33,496 nucleotides of DNA, taken from the NCBI GenBank assembly GCA_003157715.1, contig PMKK01000044.1, positions 2,204-35,699 of the forward strand. The letters are read 5' to 3'. The position numbers and the translations under genes are program-made. This document shows, piece by piece, positions 7,813-15,044 of the stretch. The notes beneath the pieces were generated by a model that made no database searches, had not been told where the DNA came from, and saw nothing but the letters and a program-made list of their open reading frames with translations. The stretch is from Actinomycetota bacterium. GTDB taxonomy: Bacteria > Actinomycetota > Thermoleophilia > UBA2241. How positions within the stretch are numbered: position 1 is the stretch's first letter; each line of letters opens with the position of its first letter.

Positions 7813-8670
7813 TCAGGCCGCTGCTTCGACTACCGCCGGAAACCCGAGGGTCGCGTGCACCGAGCCGTCCTGTTCGACGACGAGCGCGCTGTAGCCGCGC
7901 AGCCCGGCGACGCGCGCCAGGGCCTTGCCGCCGGAGGCCAGAAGGCCCGTCGCCAGGGCATCGGCGAAGGCCAGATCCGGACCCACGACGGTCGCGGCCA
8001 GCAGTCCCTGGGCGGGTTCGTGCGTACCCGGCTCGAGCACGTGTGGTCCGCGCTCGTAGGCGCCCGACGTCGCCACGGCACGATCGTGCCCGCCGAGGGT
8101 CACGACGGTGAGCAGCCGGTCGGCGGCAAGCGGGTCGCGGATGCCGATGCGCCACTGCTGGCCCGGCTCGGGCTCCCCGAACACGGCGATATCGCCGCCG
8201 GCGTTTATCATGGCGGCCGCCGCCGTGCCGCGCAGTTCGGCCAGCGCGAGCTCGGCGGCCCAGCCTTTCACGAGGCCGGCGGGATCGATACCGCCGGGCA
8301 GGCCCCAGGGGTCGAACCAGCCGCCCGAGGCAGCGCGCGCTCGCCGGCAGAGTCCCAGGACCCAGGCCACCTCGGGCGGCGCGGCGTCGAGCTCTATCTC
8401 GCCGCGCCGCAGACGGCTGACGGGGCTGTCCGGCCGCCAGGTGCTGAACACGTCGTCGACGTGATGCAGGACGGCCAGGGCGCGCTCGACCGCGCCGGCC
8501 AGCGCTTCGCTTGCCGCCAATCCGCTCGCCACCGATCCGCTCGCCGCCGATCCGTTCGCCGCCGATCCGCTCGCCGCCGACCCGCTAGTTGTCCGCGCTG
8601 CCGCCGTCTCCGCCGCCTCCCGAATTGCCAAGGACACCACTGTTCCCATTACTTGTTCCGAGTGCTGCAT
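7813..8670 (-). CDS. apbE: FAD:protein FMN transferase (ApbE family)
   Basis: Transfers FMN from FAD to a threonine of partner proteins on the outer face of the membrane; 285 aa. Diagnostic parts are the N-terminal MGTVVSLAI strand, IDPAGLVKGWA, AMINAGGDIAVFG and the flavin/metal loop AVATSGAYERG, then DALATGLLASGG. Between the first strand and the next helix a 15-bp tandem repeat inserts SAASG-type residues. No signal peptide or lipobox is visible, which is unusual because most ApbE proteins are exported. The start (ATG 8670, or 8649 at MGTVV) lies inside the upstream FMN-binding gene, an overlap of 65-86 bp in another frame. The obvious substrate is that FMN-binding protein. Confidence 0.93.
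   Translation of the reverse strand: MQHSEQVMGTVVSLAIREAAETAAARTTSGSAASGSAANGSAASGSVASGLAASEALAGAVERALAVLHHVDDVFSTWRPDSPVSRLRRGEIELDAAPPEVAWVLGLCRRARAASGGWFDPWGLPGGIDPAGLVKGWAAELALAELRGTAAAAMINAGGDIAVFGEPEPGQQWRIGIRDPLAADRLLTVVTLGGHDRAVATSGAYERGPHVLEPGTHEPAQGLLAATVVGPDLAFADALATGLLASGGKALARVAGLRGYSALVVEQDGSVHATLGFPAVVEAAA
8517..8588. repeat. 15-bp tandem repeat within the apbE 5' region
   Basis: About five copies of a unit like GCCGATCCGCTCGCC lie end to end. In apbE they encode repeated SAASG/SAANG. The array runs into the end of the overlapping FMN-binding gene: its TAG at 8587-8585 falls in the last, diverged copy. Confidence 0.88.
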
Positions 8671-9112
8671 TGGTGCCTCCCGTGGCGGCGATCTTGTCGA
8701 GCGCGGCCTGCAGTGACTTGGCGTAGGCCTGGCTTGTGTAAGTGGCGCCGGAAACGGCCTGGATGTTGCTGCCGTTGGCGCTCAGCGTCTCCTTGATGAG
8801 CTGCGGAATGACGCTGCCGGTGATCTGCGCGGACTGTGGTCCGTGCACGTTGAGCTTGGCGAGGCCGACGCTCGTGATCTTGCCGTTCTTGGCGCTCACC
8901 CGGACCTGGATGTCGCCGAGCCCTCCGGACAGCGCCTGGTCGGTGCCGACCGCGCTGGCTCCGGCGCCGACGCCGGCCGTGGTGCCGACCTTCACGCTGG
9001 CCGGCAAGCTGGAAGTGGTGCTGCTGCCGCTGGGGTGATAGCCGAGCACGGCGCCGAGGCCCACGGCGGTGGCGAGGATGGCCGCCGCCGGACCCACACT
9101 GGAACGTTTCAT
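8585..9112 (-). CDS. Secreted FMN-binding domain protein
   Basis: Small exported flavoprotein of 175 aa. The ATG at 9112 is preceded by GGAGG with seven-base spacing and gives a signal peptide or anchor (KRSS, then an Ala/Val/Leu core). Residues about 70-140 form an FMN-binding (PF04205) domain ending in AVSGATYTSQAY. The S-G-A-T box is the ApbE target in which the last Thr carries phosphoester-linked FMN. The tail is Gly/Asn/Ser-rich and overlaps the start of apbE. It sits 16 bases after the oxidoreductase gene and is followed by apbE, so carrier, its reductase and its modifying enzyme are co-expressed. Likely role: relay of electrons outside the membrane. Confidence 0.92.
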   Translation of the reverse strand: MKRSSVGPAAAILATAVGLGAVLGYHPSGSSTTSSLPASVKVGTTAGVGAGASAVGTDQALSGGLGDIQVRVSAKNGKITSVGLAKLNVHGPQSAQITGSVIPQLIKETLSANGSNIQAVSGATYTSQAYAKSLQAALDKIAATGGTNAALGTSNGNSGVLGNSGGGGDGGSADN

Positions 9113-9128
9113 CGTGATCCCTCCGTCT

Positions 9129-10535
9129 CTAGAACGCGAAGTCTTCGTGATGGATGCGGCCGTCCCGCACACCGAGCGCGCGCGCCTGGTCGGCGAGCTG
9201 TGTCATGAACCCGCGCGGGCCGCAGACATACAGGTCGCGGCTGCGGATGTCGGGCACCAGTCGCTGCAGCCGGCGAGCGTCGAGGGGCGCCTGCGCGCGC
9301 GATCCGACGACCTGGTACAGCTGGCCGCCACGCTGCTCCACGAGCAGGCGGATCTCGTCGCGCAGGATGAGCTCGCTCGTTGCCGAGGCGCGCAGGATGA
9401 CGACCACGTCGACGTGCCGCGGCAGATCCTCGAGCAGCGCCCGGATCGGTGTCGCACCGACGCCGGCGCCGACCAGCAGCACCCTGTCGGTCTCACGCGC
9501 GTGCTGGGTGAAGGCGCCGTAGGGGCCTTCGATCGCCACCGGTGTGCCCGGCGCGAGCTGGGCCAGCGCGGAGCTGTGCCCGCCGGCGCCCTTGACCGTG
9601 ATCCTCATCTGGTTGCCGCCCGGCAGCGCGGACAGCGAGTAGGGATGTCCGCGCCACCACATGCCGCGCGTGAGAAAGCGGAAGGTCAGGAACTGCCCGC
9701 CCACGACCGGCAGCCGGTCGAGGCGATGGCCGCGCACGATGACCGACACGACCCCGGGAGCTTCCTGTTCGACGCGCACGACCTCGAGCCGATGCGCCAG
9801 GCTGCGCAGGAGCGGCAGCCCGATCCGGTAGGAGACAACGACGCCGGCGGTCAGCAGCCACAGGCTGATCCAGTAGGCGCGCGCCAGGGGATGGCCGAGA
9901 AACGGTGCCCCGGTGGCGAGCTGGTGCGAGAAGGCGATCGCCGCCCCGAGGTAGGTGTACAGATGGACGGTCCACCAGGTCTCGGGACGCAGATGCTTGC
10001 GCACGTTGCGATACGAGGTGACGCCCGCCAGCACGATCAGGCTCAAGCCGACGACCGCGCCGAGCATGCCCGGGAAGCTCGTGACGAGCACGGAGAGCTC
10101 GTGTGCCAGACCGGTCTTCACACCCTGCGCGTAGCCCAGGGTGATAAACAGCGCGTGGGCGCCGAGCAGACCGATGACCCAGGGTCCGAGACGGCGATGC
10201 CAGGCCACGAGCGTGTCCTGACCCAGGGCTCGCTCGACGGCCGGTATGCGGCCGACGAGCAGGACGGTCACCAGGAGCAGGTACGTGCCGAGCATGCCGG
10301 TCACGCGGCCGACGGCGGTGGCCAGGCCTCCCTGGACGAGCAGGTCGTGAGCGTTGATCGTGGGAGCCACGAGCGCGAGGGTGACGATGGCTCCCAGCCA
10401 CGCCAGAGTGCGAAAGAGGCTCGCCCAGATCTTGCTCGGCTTGAGCAGGGTACGTCCGCGCGAACGCGTCCGCGCCGGCCGCACGGCAAGCTCCTCGGTG
10501 ACCTCGATCGCGCCCGTGTCCCAGTCTTCTCTCAC
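9129..10535 (-). CDS. Ferric-reductase-like membrane flavocytochrome with NAD(P)H/FAD oxidoreductase domain
   Basis: About 468 aa. The N-terminal half has roughly six membrane helices with histidines suitable for two b-type haems: AWHRRLG, GAHALF, TVHLYTYL and FSHQLATG. The C-terminal half is a ferredoxin-NADP reductase fold: FAD-binding HPYSLSALPG, a glycine loop LLVGAGVGATPIRALLEDL and the terminal YVCGPRGFM plus HHEDFAF. This is the NOX/FRE layout: cytosolic NAD(P)H electrons pass through haems to the outer face. I chose the GTG at 10535 because GGGAGG lies nine bases upstream; the TTG at 10571 has no such site. It leads a three-gene operon whose second product, a flavinylated carrier, is the probable electron acceptor. 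Confidence 0.92.
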   Translation of the reverse strand: MREDWDTGAIEVTEELAVRPARTRSRGRTLLKPSKIWASLFRTLAWLGAIVTLALVAPTINAHDLLVQGGLATAVGRVTGMLGTYLLLVTVLLVGRIPAVERALGQDTLVAWHRRLGPWVIGLLGAHALFITLGYAQGVKTGLAHELSVLVTSFPGMLGAVVGLSLIVLAGVTSYRNVRKHLRPETWWTVHLYTYLGAAIAFSHQLATGAPFLGHPLARAYWISLWLLTAGVVVSYRIGLPLLRSLAHRLEVVRVEQEAPGVVSVIVRGHRLDRLPVVGGQFLTFRFLTRGMWWRGHPYSLSALPGGNQMRITVKGAGGHSSALAQLAPGTPVAIEGPYGAFTQHARETDRVLLVGAGVGATPIRALLEDLPRHVDVVVILRASATSELILRDEIRLLVEQRGGQLYQVVGSRAQAPLDARRLQRLVPDIRSRDLYVCGPRGFMTQLADQARALGVRDGRIHHEDFAF

Positions 10536-10708
10536 TGCCGTTCGACCTCCCGCCGCGCCGGCGCTGCTCAACGCCTCCGCGGTCTTCGCCTTGATGTGCG
10601 AACTGCACCGTAGATGTCCGGCGAACGTGAAGGGGCGATGAAGAAGCGCTGTGCGAGAGCTGAGAATCGGCGGGGGGTGGGCCGGCCGGCGGGGACGTGG
10701 TCGCGGGC

Positions 10709-10737
10709 GGCGGTCACCGTGATCAGCGGCGACCGCC
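10709..10737 (-). terminator. Possible terminator after the 91-aa gene
   Basis: GGCGGTC (10709-10715) pairs with GACCGCC (10731-10737), extended with one bulge by flanking GC pairs. It begins just after the TAG at 10746-10744 read on the minus strand. No T run, which is usual in GC-rich actinobacterial genomes. Confidence 0.35.
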
Positions 10738-10743
10738 CCGCTG

Positions 10744-11019
10744 CTAGCGCTCGATCAGGATCACTTCGTCGCCGAGCATCGAGACGCGCACCTTGTCGTG
10801 CACGCCCATGGTCCTGATGGCTTTTCTCAGAGCCGAACGCACCGTCTCCGGCTTGCGCCCGATCTTTGTCACGTCGACGTCCATGGCCGGCTGGCCGGCA
10901 TTTATGAACGCCGTGACGAGATCGGGATAGAACGTCGATGCCGTGCGGCCTCTGCGCCGCGTGAGTGTCGCCGGATCTCTGGGCTTGAGATAGTCGGCCG
11001 GGTTCATCTTCTTGACCAT
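10744..11019 (-). CDS. Small basic protein of unknown function, 91 aa
   Basis: Not a family I can name. The gene is well supported: GGAGG sits five bases before the ATG and codon use is normal. The protein is basic with no membrane segment. The N-terminal part (KPRDPATLTRRRGRT) is Arg-rich. The middle (DVTKIGRKPETVRSALRKAIRTMGV) looks like a helix-turn-helix or coiled segment, and the end (KVRVSMLGDEVILIER) like two beta strands, so nucleic-acid binding is possible but unproven. It lies 153 bp downstream of the PfkB/AAA+ gene on the same strand, with its own upstream spacer. Confidence 0.72.
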   Translation of the reverse strand: MVKKMNPADYLKPRDPATLTRRRGRTASTFYPDLVTAFINAGQPAMDVDVTKIGRKPETVRSALRKAIRTMGVHDKVRVSMLGDEVILIER

Positions 11020-11172
11020 GTGACCCTCCGGGATCGGAAAAAGAGCATGTCACTTTCTCTTACCATATCCCCCTGCCTCGAACTCCCGTCCATTGTTGGC
11101 AGTTATGGCCCTTACTTATGCGGAGCCCTCGCGGAGGCAAGCGGTCTCTTCGGGGCGGCCTGGGGATCCAGC

Positions 11173-13272
11173 CTAGCTCGGCGTCCGCCCGTCCCGGCCG
11201 TCGCCGCCACGCACGAGTCTCATGAACGCGTCGGCGTCGACGTGCACGCCGAGCTGTTGCCTGGCCGGCAGGCTGGAACGTTCGAAGCGCGGCTTGCCGG
11301 CCAGCGAGCTCATCTGCACGATGGCCTCCATCGAGCGCGCGCCGTGGATGTACTCGCCGACCAGCAGGAAGGCCCGCAGCAGGCCCTCGTCGATCTGCAG
11401 GTGGGGTTCGCCGGTGGGTGTCTCGGGGAGCATCATCTGCGGCGCGCGCGTGGCTACGAGCGAGCGCAGCATGAGGGCTCGCCGCAGCGGCCAGGCGACG
11501 TCGCTTTCATCCTGGCGGTTGGGGCCGGTGACGTCGACGTAGCCGCGCAGGCGGCTGATGAAGTCGGGTTTCTTGGCGGCCCGCTCGACGCGTTCGTCGC
11601 CGAAGCCGACGAACGCGTCGAAGCTGGCCGCCGTGCCGCCGGCGAAGACGAAGATGGCCGTGCCGAGCGGGTGAAAGCCGGCGCCCTCGCGAAACCGGCC
11701 GTCGGCCATGGGAGCGAGGAAGTGCCGCAGCCAGCCCAGCGGCTGGCCGCCGAACGGCGTATCGAACTCGTCCCAGAAGACGAGCGCCAAGCCGCCCTGA
11801 AGGGCCACGTCGCGGATCTCGTGGAACGCGGCCCGCAGCTCGCCGTCGGACTCGAACTGCGAGAGGTCGTACTCGAGCCGCGTGATGCGGCCGGGCAGCA
11901 GCACCGTGGCCATCTGGCGCACGGCGAAGGTCTTGCCGGCGCCGGGTGGGCCGAACACGGCGATCGGCAGCGGGCCGCTCACCCGACCGCCGCGCAGGCC
12001 TTGCTGCACGTACTCGTCGAGGATGTTGCGCAGGCTGCGCAGGCTCTCGATCTCGGTGCGGTCGACCGACGACCAGGCGCCGACCGTCTCGACCGGGATG
12101 CTGTGCGGCAGGCTGGCGACGCCGTACACGGCCGCCGCCGCGGCGACCTCGGCGAGCGACGTCCCGGCGTGAGTCTGGGCGAGGATGGAGCCGCCCGTGT
12201 CGGGCCGGTAGACCATGCTGGCAAACTCGTCGCCGCCGTCCAGCAGCGCGTCGGCGACTTCGTCGAGGGGGAAGGGGCCGCCGGGGCCGTCGCGCGGGCC
12301 GTCGACGTGGAAGCCGGTCACGTGGGCGGCCCGGGCCGCCCCGAGGCCGCGTTTGACGGCTTCGACCAGGGATGCCTCGCCGTCGCTCGTCAACTGCAGC
12401 GTGACCGCAGCGTCGAGGCAGCGCCCGTAGCCGGCGCCGATGCCGGGGTGGCGCTTGCCCCAGTCACCTTCCTGCGAGCGCGGATCGAAGACCAGCACGT
12501 TGTCGCCGCCGCGCTCGAGCAGCACCGCTCCCGAGGCGCCGACGATGACGATCACCCGGCGGGCGCGGGCCAGCGGGCCGGCCGCGACCGCGGCGATGAC
12601 CTCTTCCGTGAGCTGCTCCCACGAGAGCGGATAGCCGACCTCGGCGCCCGACTTGCGCAGCTCGTCCGAAGATGTGACGACGGTGAGCCGGTCGGCGTGC
12701 TCTTCAAGGAGCAGGTCGGCCAGCGGCGAGCCGGTGAGCGGCGCGCCGGTCTGCCAGACGATGGCCTTCGGGGGCCCCGCGGCAAGCAGGCCCGCCAGGT
12801 CGGGAACATGCTCGCGATAGCCGATGGCGTGATCGACGATCACGAGCGTGTCGGGCGCCGCCGGAGCCGGGCCCTCCCGGCCGGCGGGCGCGCGCCGTGC
12901 GGGGTCCGTCCCCTTGAACTCCGCGATGCGCCAGGCCGACCGGTGTCCATCGCCTGCTTCGCGGGGAAAGCGCGCGATGTCGGCGAAGGTGTGCGAGTAA
13001 CCGGGATGCTGGGGCGAGGCCAGGGCTTCGGCGGGTACCCGCGGCCCCACGATGCGCAAACCTTCGAGTCCGCCCTGGGTCACCGTGTGGCGCAGGATGT
13101 CGGCGTGCGAGGCGGCTCCGCCCACGCCGGCCAGTGCGCGGCACGAGTAGGCGCCGCCACCCCACATCCAGATGAAGTCGAGACCGCCGGTGGGTTTGCC
13201 GCCGTCCGAGAGCAGCAGCCAGTCGATCGTGACGTCGCCGGTGACGACGATCGTGCGTGCGGGGTCGGACAT
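11173..13272 (-). CDS. PfkB-like kinase domain fused to an AAA+ ATPase
   Basis: 699 aa, GGAGG five bases before the ATG. Residues about 8-330 look like a ribokinase/PfkB fold: opening strand TIVVTGDVTIDWLL, central VIVDHAIGYRE and IVWQTGAPL, VVTSSDELRKSGAEV, VIVGASGAVLLERGG, and HPGIGAGYGRCLDA where PfkB kinases carry their G-A-G-D anion hole. Here Asp is replaced (GAGYG), so kinase activity is doubtful. Residues about 400-600 are an AAA+ domain: Walker A FGPPGAGKT, Walker B ALVFWDEFD, sensor IFVFAGGTA and an arginine-bearing FISRLRGYVDVTGP. Such fusions suggest a sensor of a nucleoside- or sugar-like ligand driving an ATPase. Domain calls are good; function is unknown. Confidence 0.8.
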   Translation of the reverse strand: MSDPARTIVVTGDVTIDWLLLSDGGKPTGGLDFIWMWGGGAYSCRALAGVGGAASHADILRHTVTQGGLEGLRIVGPRVPAEALASPQHPGYSHTFADIARFPREAGDGHRSAWRIAEFKGTDPARRAPAGREGPAPAAPDTLVIVDHAIGYREHVPDLAGLLAAGPPKAIVWQTGAPLTGSPLADLLLEEHADRLTVVTSSDELRKSGAEVGYPLSWEQLTEEVIAAVAAGPLARARRVIVIVGASGAVLLERGGDNVLVFDPRSQEGDWGKRHPGIGAGYGRCLDAAVTLQLTSDGEASLVEAVKRGLGAARAAHVTGFHVDGPRDGPGGPFPLDEVADALLDGGDEFASMVYRPDTGGSILAQTHAGTSLAEVAAAAAVYGVASLPHSIPVETVGAWSSVDRTEIESLRSLRNILDEYVQQGLRGGRVSGPLPIAVFGPPGAGKTFAVRQMATVLLPGRITRLEYDLSQFESDGELRAAFHEIRDVALQGGLALVFWDEFDTPFGGQPLGWLRHFLAPMADGRFREGAGFHPLGTAIFVFAGGTAASFDAFVGFGDERVERAAKKPDFISRLRGYVDVTGPNRQDESDVAWPLRRALMLRSLVATRAPQMMLPETPTGEPHLQIDEGLLRAFLLVGEYIHGARSMEAIVQMSSLAGKPRFERSSLPARQQLGVHVDADAFMRLVRGGDGRDGRTPS

Positions 13273-13356
13273 GGCAGCCTCCGGGGCTCGGCAGTGGTCG
13301 CGCGGGCGACTTCAGTTCTACCCACGAGCCACCCATGAGGCACTCCTCGTGATCGT

Positions 13357-13393
13357 CGGTCGCCTCCGCGGCGGCGACCGCGGCCGCGGTCGC
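13357..13393 (-). terminator. Two mutually exclusive hairpins downstream of the glycosylase gene
   Basis: CGGTCGCC (13357-13364) pairs with GGCGACCG (13373-13380). The same right arm is also part of the perfect palindrome GCGACCGC-GGCC-GCGGTCGC (13374-13393). The glycosylase stop is at 13412 on the minus strand, so this lies about 20 bases downstream, as expected for a terminator. Only one stem can form at a time. Confidence 0.5.
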
Positions 13394-13411
13394 CGATGCG
13401 CGCCGCTTCTC

Positions 13412-14086
13412 TCAGTCCAGGCTCGCGGATCGTCGCAGCGACGCGTAGAGATAGGCGGCGGCCAGCGAACGGTAGGGCCGCCAGCGCTCGCCGAGCGCCG
13501 CGACTTCGGGCCCGTTCGGCAGGTGATCCAGGCCGTAGACGTCGCGCACGGCGCGTCGCAGGCCGACGTCGGCCGCCGGCAGGGCGTCCGGGCGTGCCAG
13601 ACCGATCAGGAGAAGCTCGACGGTCCAGGGACCGATGCCGCGGACCGCCGGGAGCCGCCGGCGAAGCTCGTCGTCGGGCAGGTCGGCGAGGCGATCGATG
13701 GTGAGGGAGCCGGCCAGGACGCGCGCCGAGAGGTCGCGCAACGAGGCGAGCTTGGCCCGCGAGAGGCCGGCGCCGCGCAACTCCTCGTCGGAACGCCGGG
13801 CCAGGCCGGCGGGCGTGAACTCCGCTCCGAGCAGTTCGCGCACGCGCCCGAAGATGGCGTCGGCCGCGCTGGTCGAGATCTGCTGCCCGGTGATGGTGCG
13901 CACAAGAAGGGCGAACGGCTCCCGGGGCCAGCGGGCGCGCCACTCCCACGGATCGAGGGTCGGGTGATCGTCGATCAGCCCGCCGAGCACGGGGTCGGCG
14001 GCGCGCAGGGCCGCGAGGGCCCGGGCCTGAACCCCGCGCGGATCGGCCTTGTGCGACTCTCGCTGTGTCGGCGTGCGCTCGGTCAC
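13412..14086 (-). CDS. DNA-3-methyladenine glycosylase II-like (HhH-GPD) repair enzyme
   Basis: Base-excision repair glycosylase of the AlkA/HhH-GPD superfamily, 224 aa; it would excise alkylated purines from DNA. The helix-hairpin-helix is at about residues 140-165 (LPAVRGIGPWTVELLLIGLA), followed by the catalytic Asp in LPAADVGLRRA. The upstream block ITGQQISTSAADAIFGRV is also characteristic. AlkA's N-terminal TATA-like domain is missing, as in the shorter bacterial forms. The start is GTG at 14086 with no strong ribosome site. It is divergent from the TIM-barrel gene across 170 bp and probably monocistronic. Confidence 0.9.
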   Translation of the reverse strand: MTERTPTQRESHKADPRGVQARALAALRAADPVLGGLIDDHPTLDPWEWRARWPREPFALLVRTITGQQISTSAADAIFGRVRELLGAEFTPAGLARRSDEELRGAGLSRAKLASLRDLSARVLAGSLTIDRLADLPDDELRRRLPAVRGIGPWTVELLLIGLARPDALPAADVGLRRAVRDVYGLDHLPNGPEVAALGERWRPYRSLAAAYLYASLRRSASLD

Positions 14087-14256
14087 GGTGGCCGACAGAC
14101 TACCCGTTTGTCGCGAGTGCCGCCCGCCGGCGCGCGTTCGTGAGGGTCATCACCGCCGTGCTGCCCGGACGCTCGGCCGAGCGCTGCCTCGACGTCCGGC
14201 GGACCGCCTGAACGGACCGCTCCGGCGAGCAGAGTGTGTGAGATACTTACGGACGC

Positions 14257-15033
14257 GTGGGCGATCTCTCTGATATCGGCATCTCGACCGGCGCCTACTG
14301 GGAGCTGCCGCTGGGGGCCGCCCTGCTGCGCATCGCCGAGCTGGCGCCGGCGGCCGAGATCTTCTCGTTCGGGCGCCACTCGCTGCTCGAACCCGAAAAC
14401 GTACGGGCCGTGGCCGGCTCCGCTCTGCCCTTCAGCGTGCACGGACCGTTCACGCACTTCGAGTTTGCCACCTCGTCCGACGGCAAGCATCGCAGCGCCC
14501 TCGACCTGCACCGGCGCCACATGTACATCGCCGCCGAGCTCGGTGCCTTTCTGTACATCGTGCACCCCGACCTGCATCGGCGGGCACGGCCCTGGAACGC
14601 CAGGATAGCCGCCGCCCTGGAGCGCTCGTTCGTGAAGCTGGCCGCCCTGCAGGACGAGCTCGGCATGGCCGTCGCGGTCGAGAACATGCCGTTCTCGCGC
14701 CATTCGCACTTCACCGCGCCGGGCGATCTCGACCTGAAGGGCCTGGGCCTCGCTCTCGATGCCGGCCACGCCACCCTGACCGGCACGCTGAGCGAGTGGC
14801 TGGCCGATCCCCAGGCGGATCTGCAGCACGTCCACCTGCACGACAACCTGGGCCGCGACGACGGCGACCGGCATCGCCCGCTGGGGACCGGCGCGGTCGA
14901 CGTGGCAGGGGTGCTTCGTCTGGCGCGCTCCAGGGGCGCGAGCATCGCTCTCGAGCTCACCAACGAGGCCGACGTGCTTGCGAGCCTCGAGTACCTGCGC
15001 GCTCACGACCTTCTATCGTTGCGCGTAGGCTAG
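14257..15033 (+). CDS. Xylose isomerase-like TIM-barrel protein
   Basis: 258 aa protein of the sugar phosphate isomerase/AP endonuclease IV barrel superfamily. Metal-site residues are visible in order: His in YIVHPDLH, Glu in VAVENMPF, Asp/His in LALDAGHATL, His in VHLHDNLG, and Glu in SIALELTNE. The substrate could be a sugar, a sugar phosphate or abasic DNA; the small size favours the isomerase-like branch. The GTG start at 14257 has no Shine-Dalgarno, but GATACT at 14242-14247 could be a -10 box placing transcription at or next to the start, so the mRNA may be leaderless. It ends 11 bases before the next gene, giving a two-gene operon. Confidence 0.85.
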   Translation: MGDLSDIGISTGAYWELPLGAALLRIAELAPAAEIFSFGRHSLLEPENVRAVAGSALPFSVHGPFTHFEFATSSDGKHRSALDLHRRHMYIAAELGAFLYIVHPDLHRRARPWNARIAAALERSFVKLAALQDELGMAVAVENMPFSRHSHFTAPGDLDLKGLGLALDAGHATLTGTLSEWLADPQADLQHVHLHDNLGRDDGDRHRPLGTGAVDVAGVLRLARSRGASIALELTNEADVLASLEYLRAHDLLSLRVG

Positions 15034-15044
15034 GATTCACGTCC

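Noticed and set aside
7462..8796. Plus-strand open frame across the spacer and apbE
   Set aside because: Low-complexity Arg/Pro/Ala peptide; apbE and the FMN-binding gene on the other strand explain the region.
10798..13338. Very long plus-strand open frame antisense to the PfkB/AAA+ gene
   Set aside because: Its translation is Arg/Gly/Asp-rich without domains, and the minus strand has clear motifs and a ribosome site. Such mirror frames arise from GC-rich codon bias.
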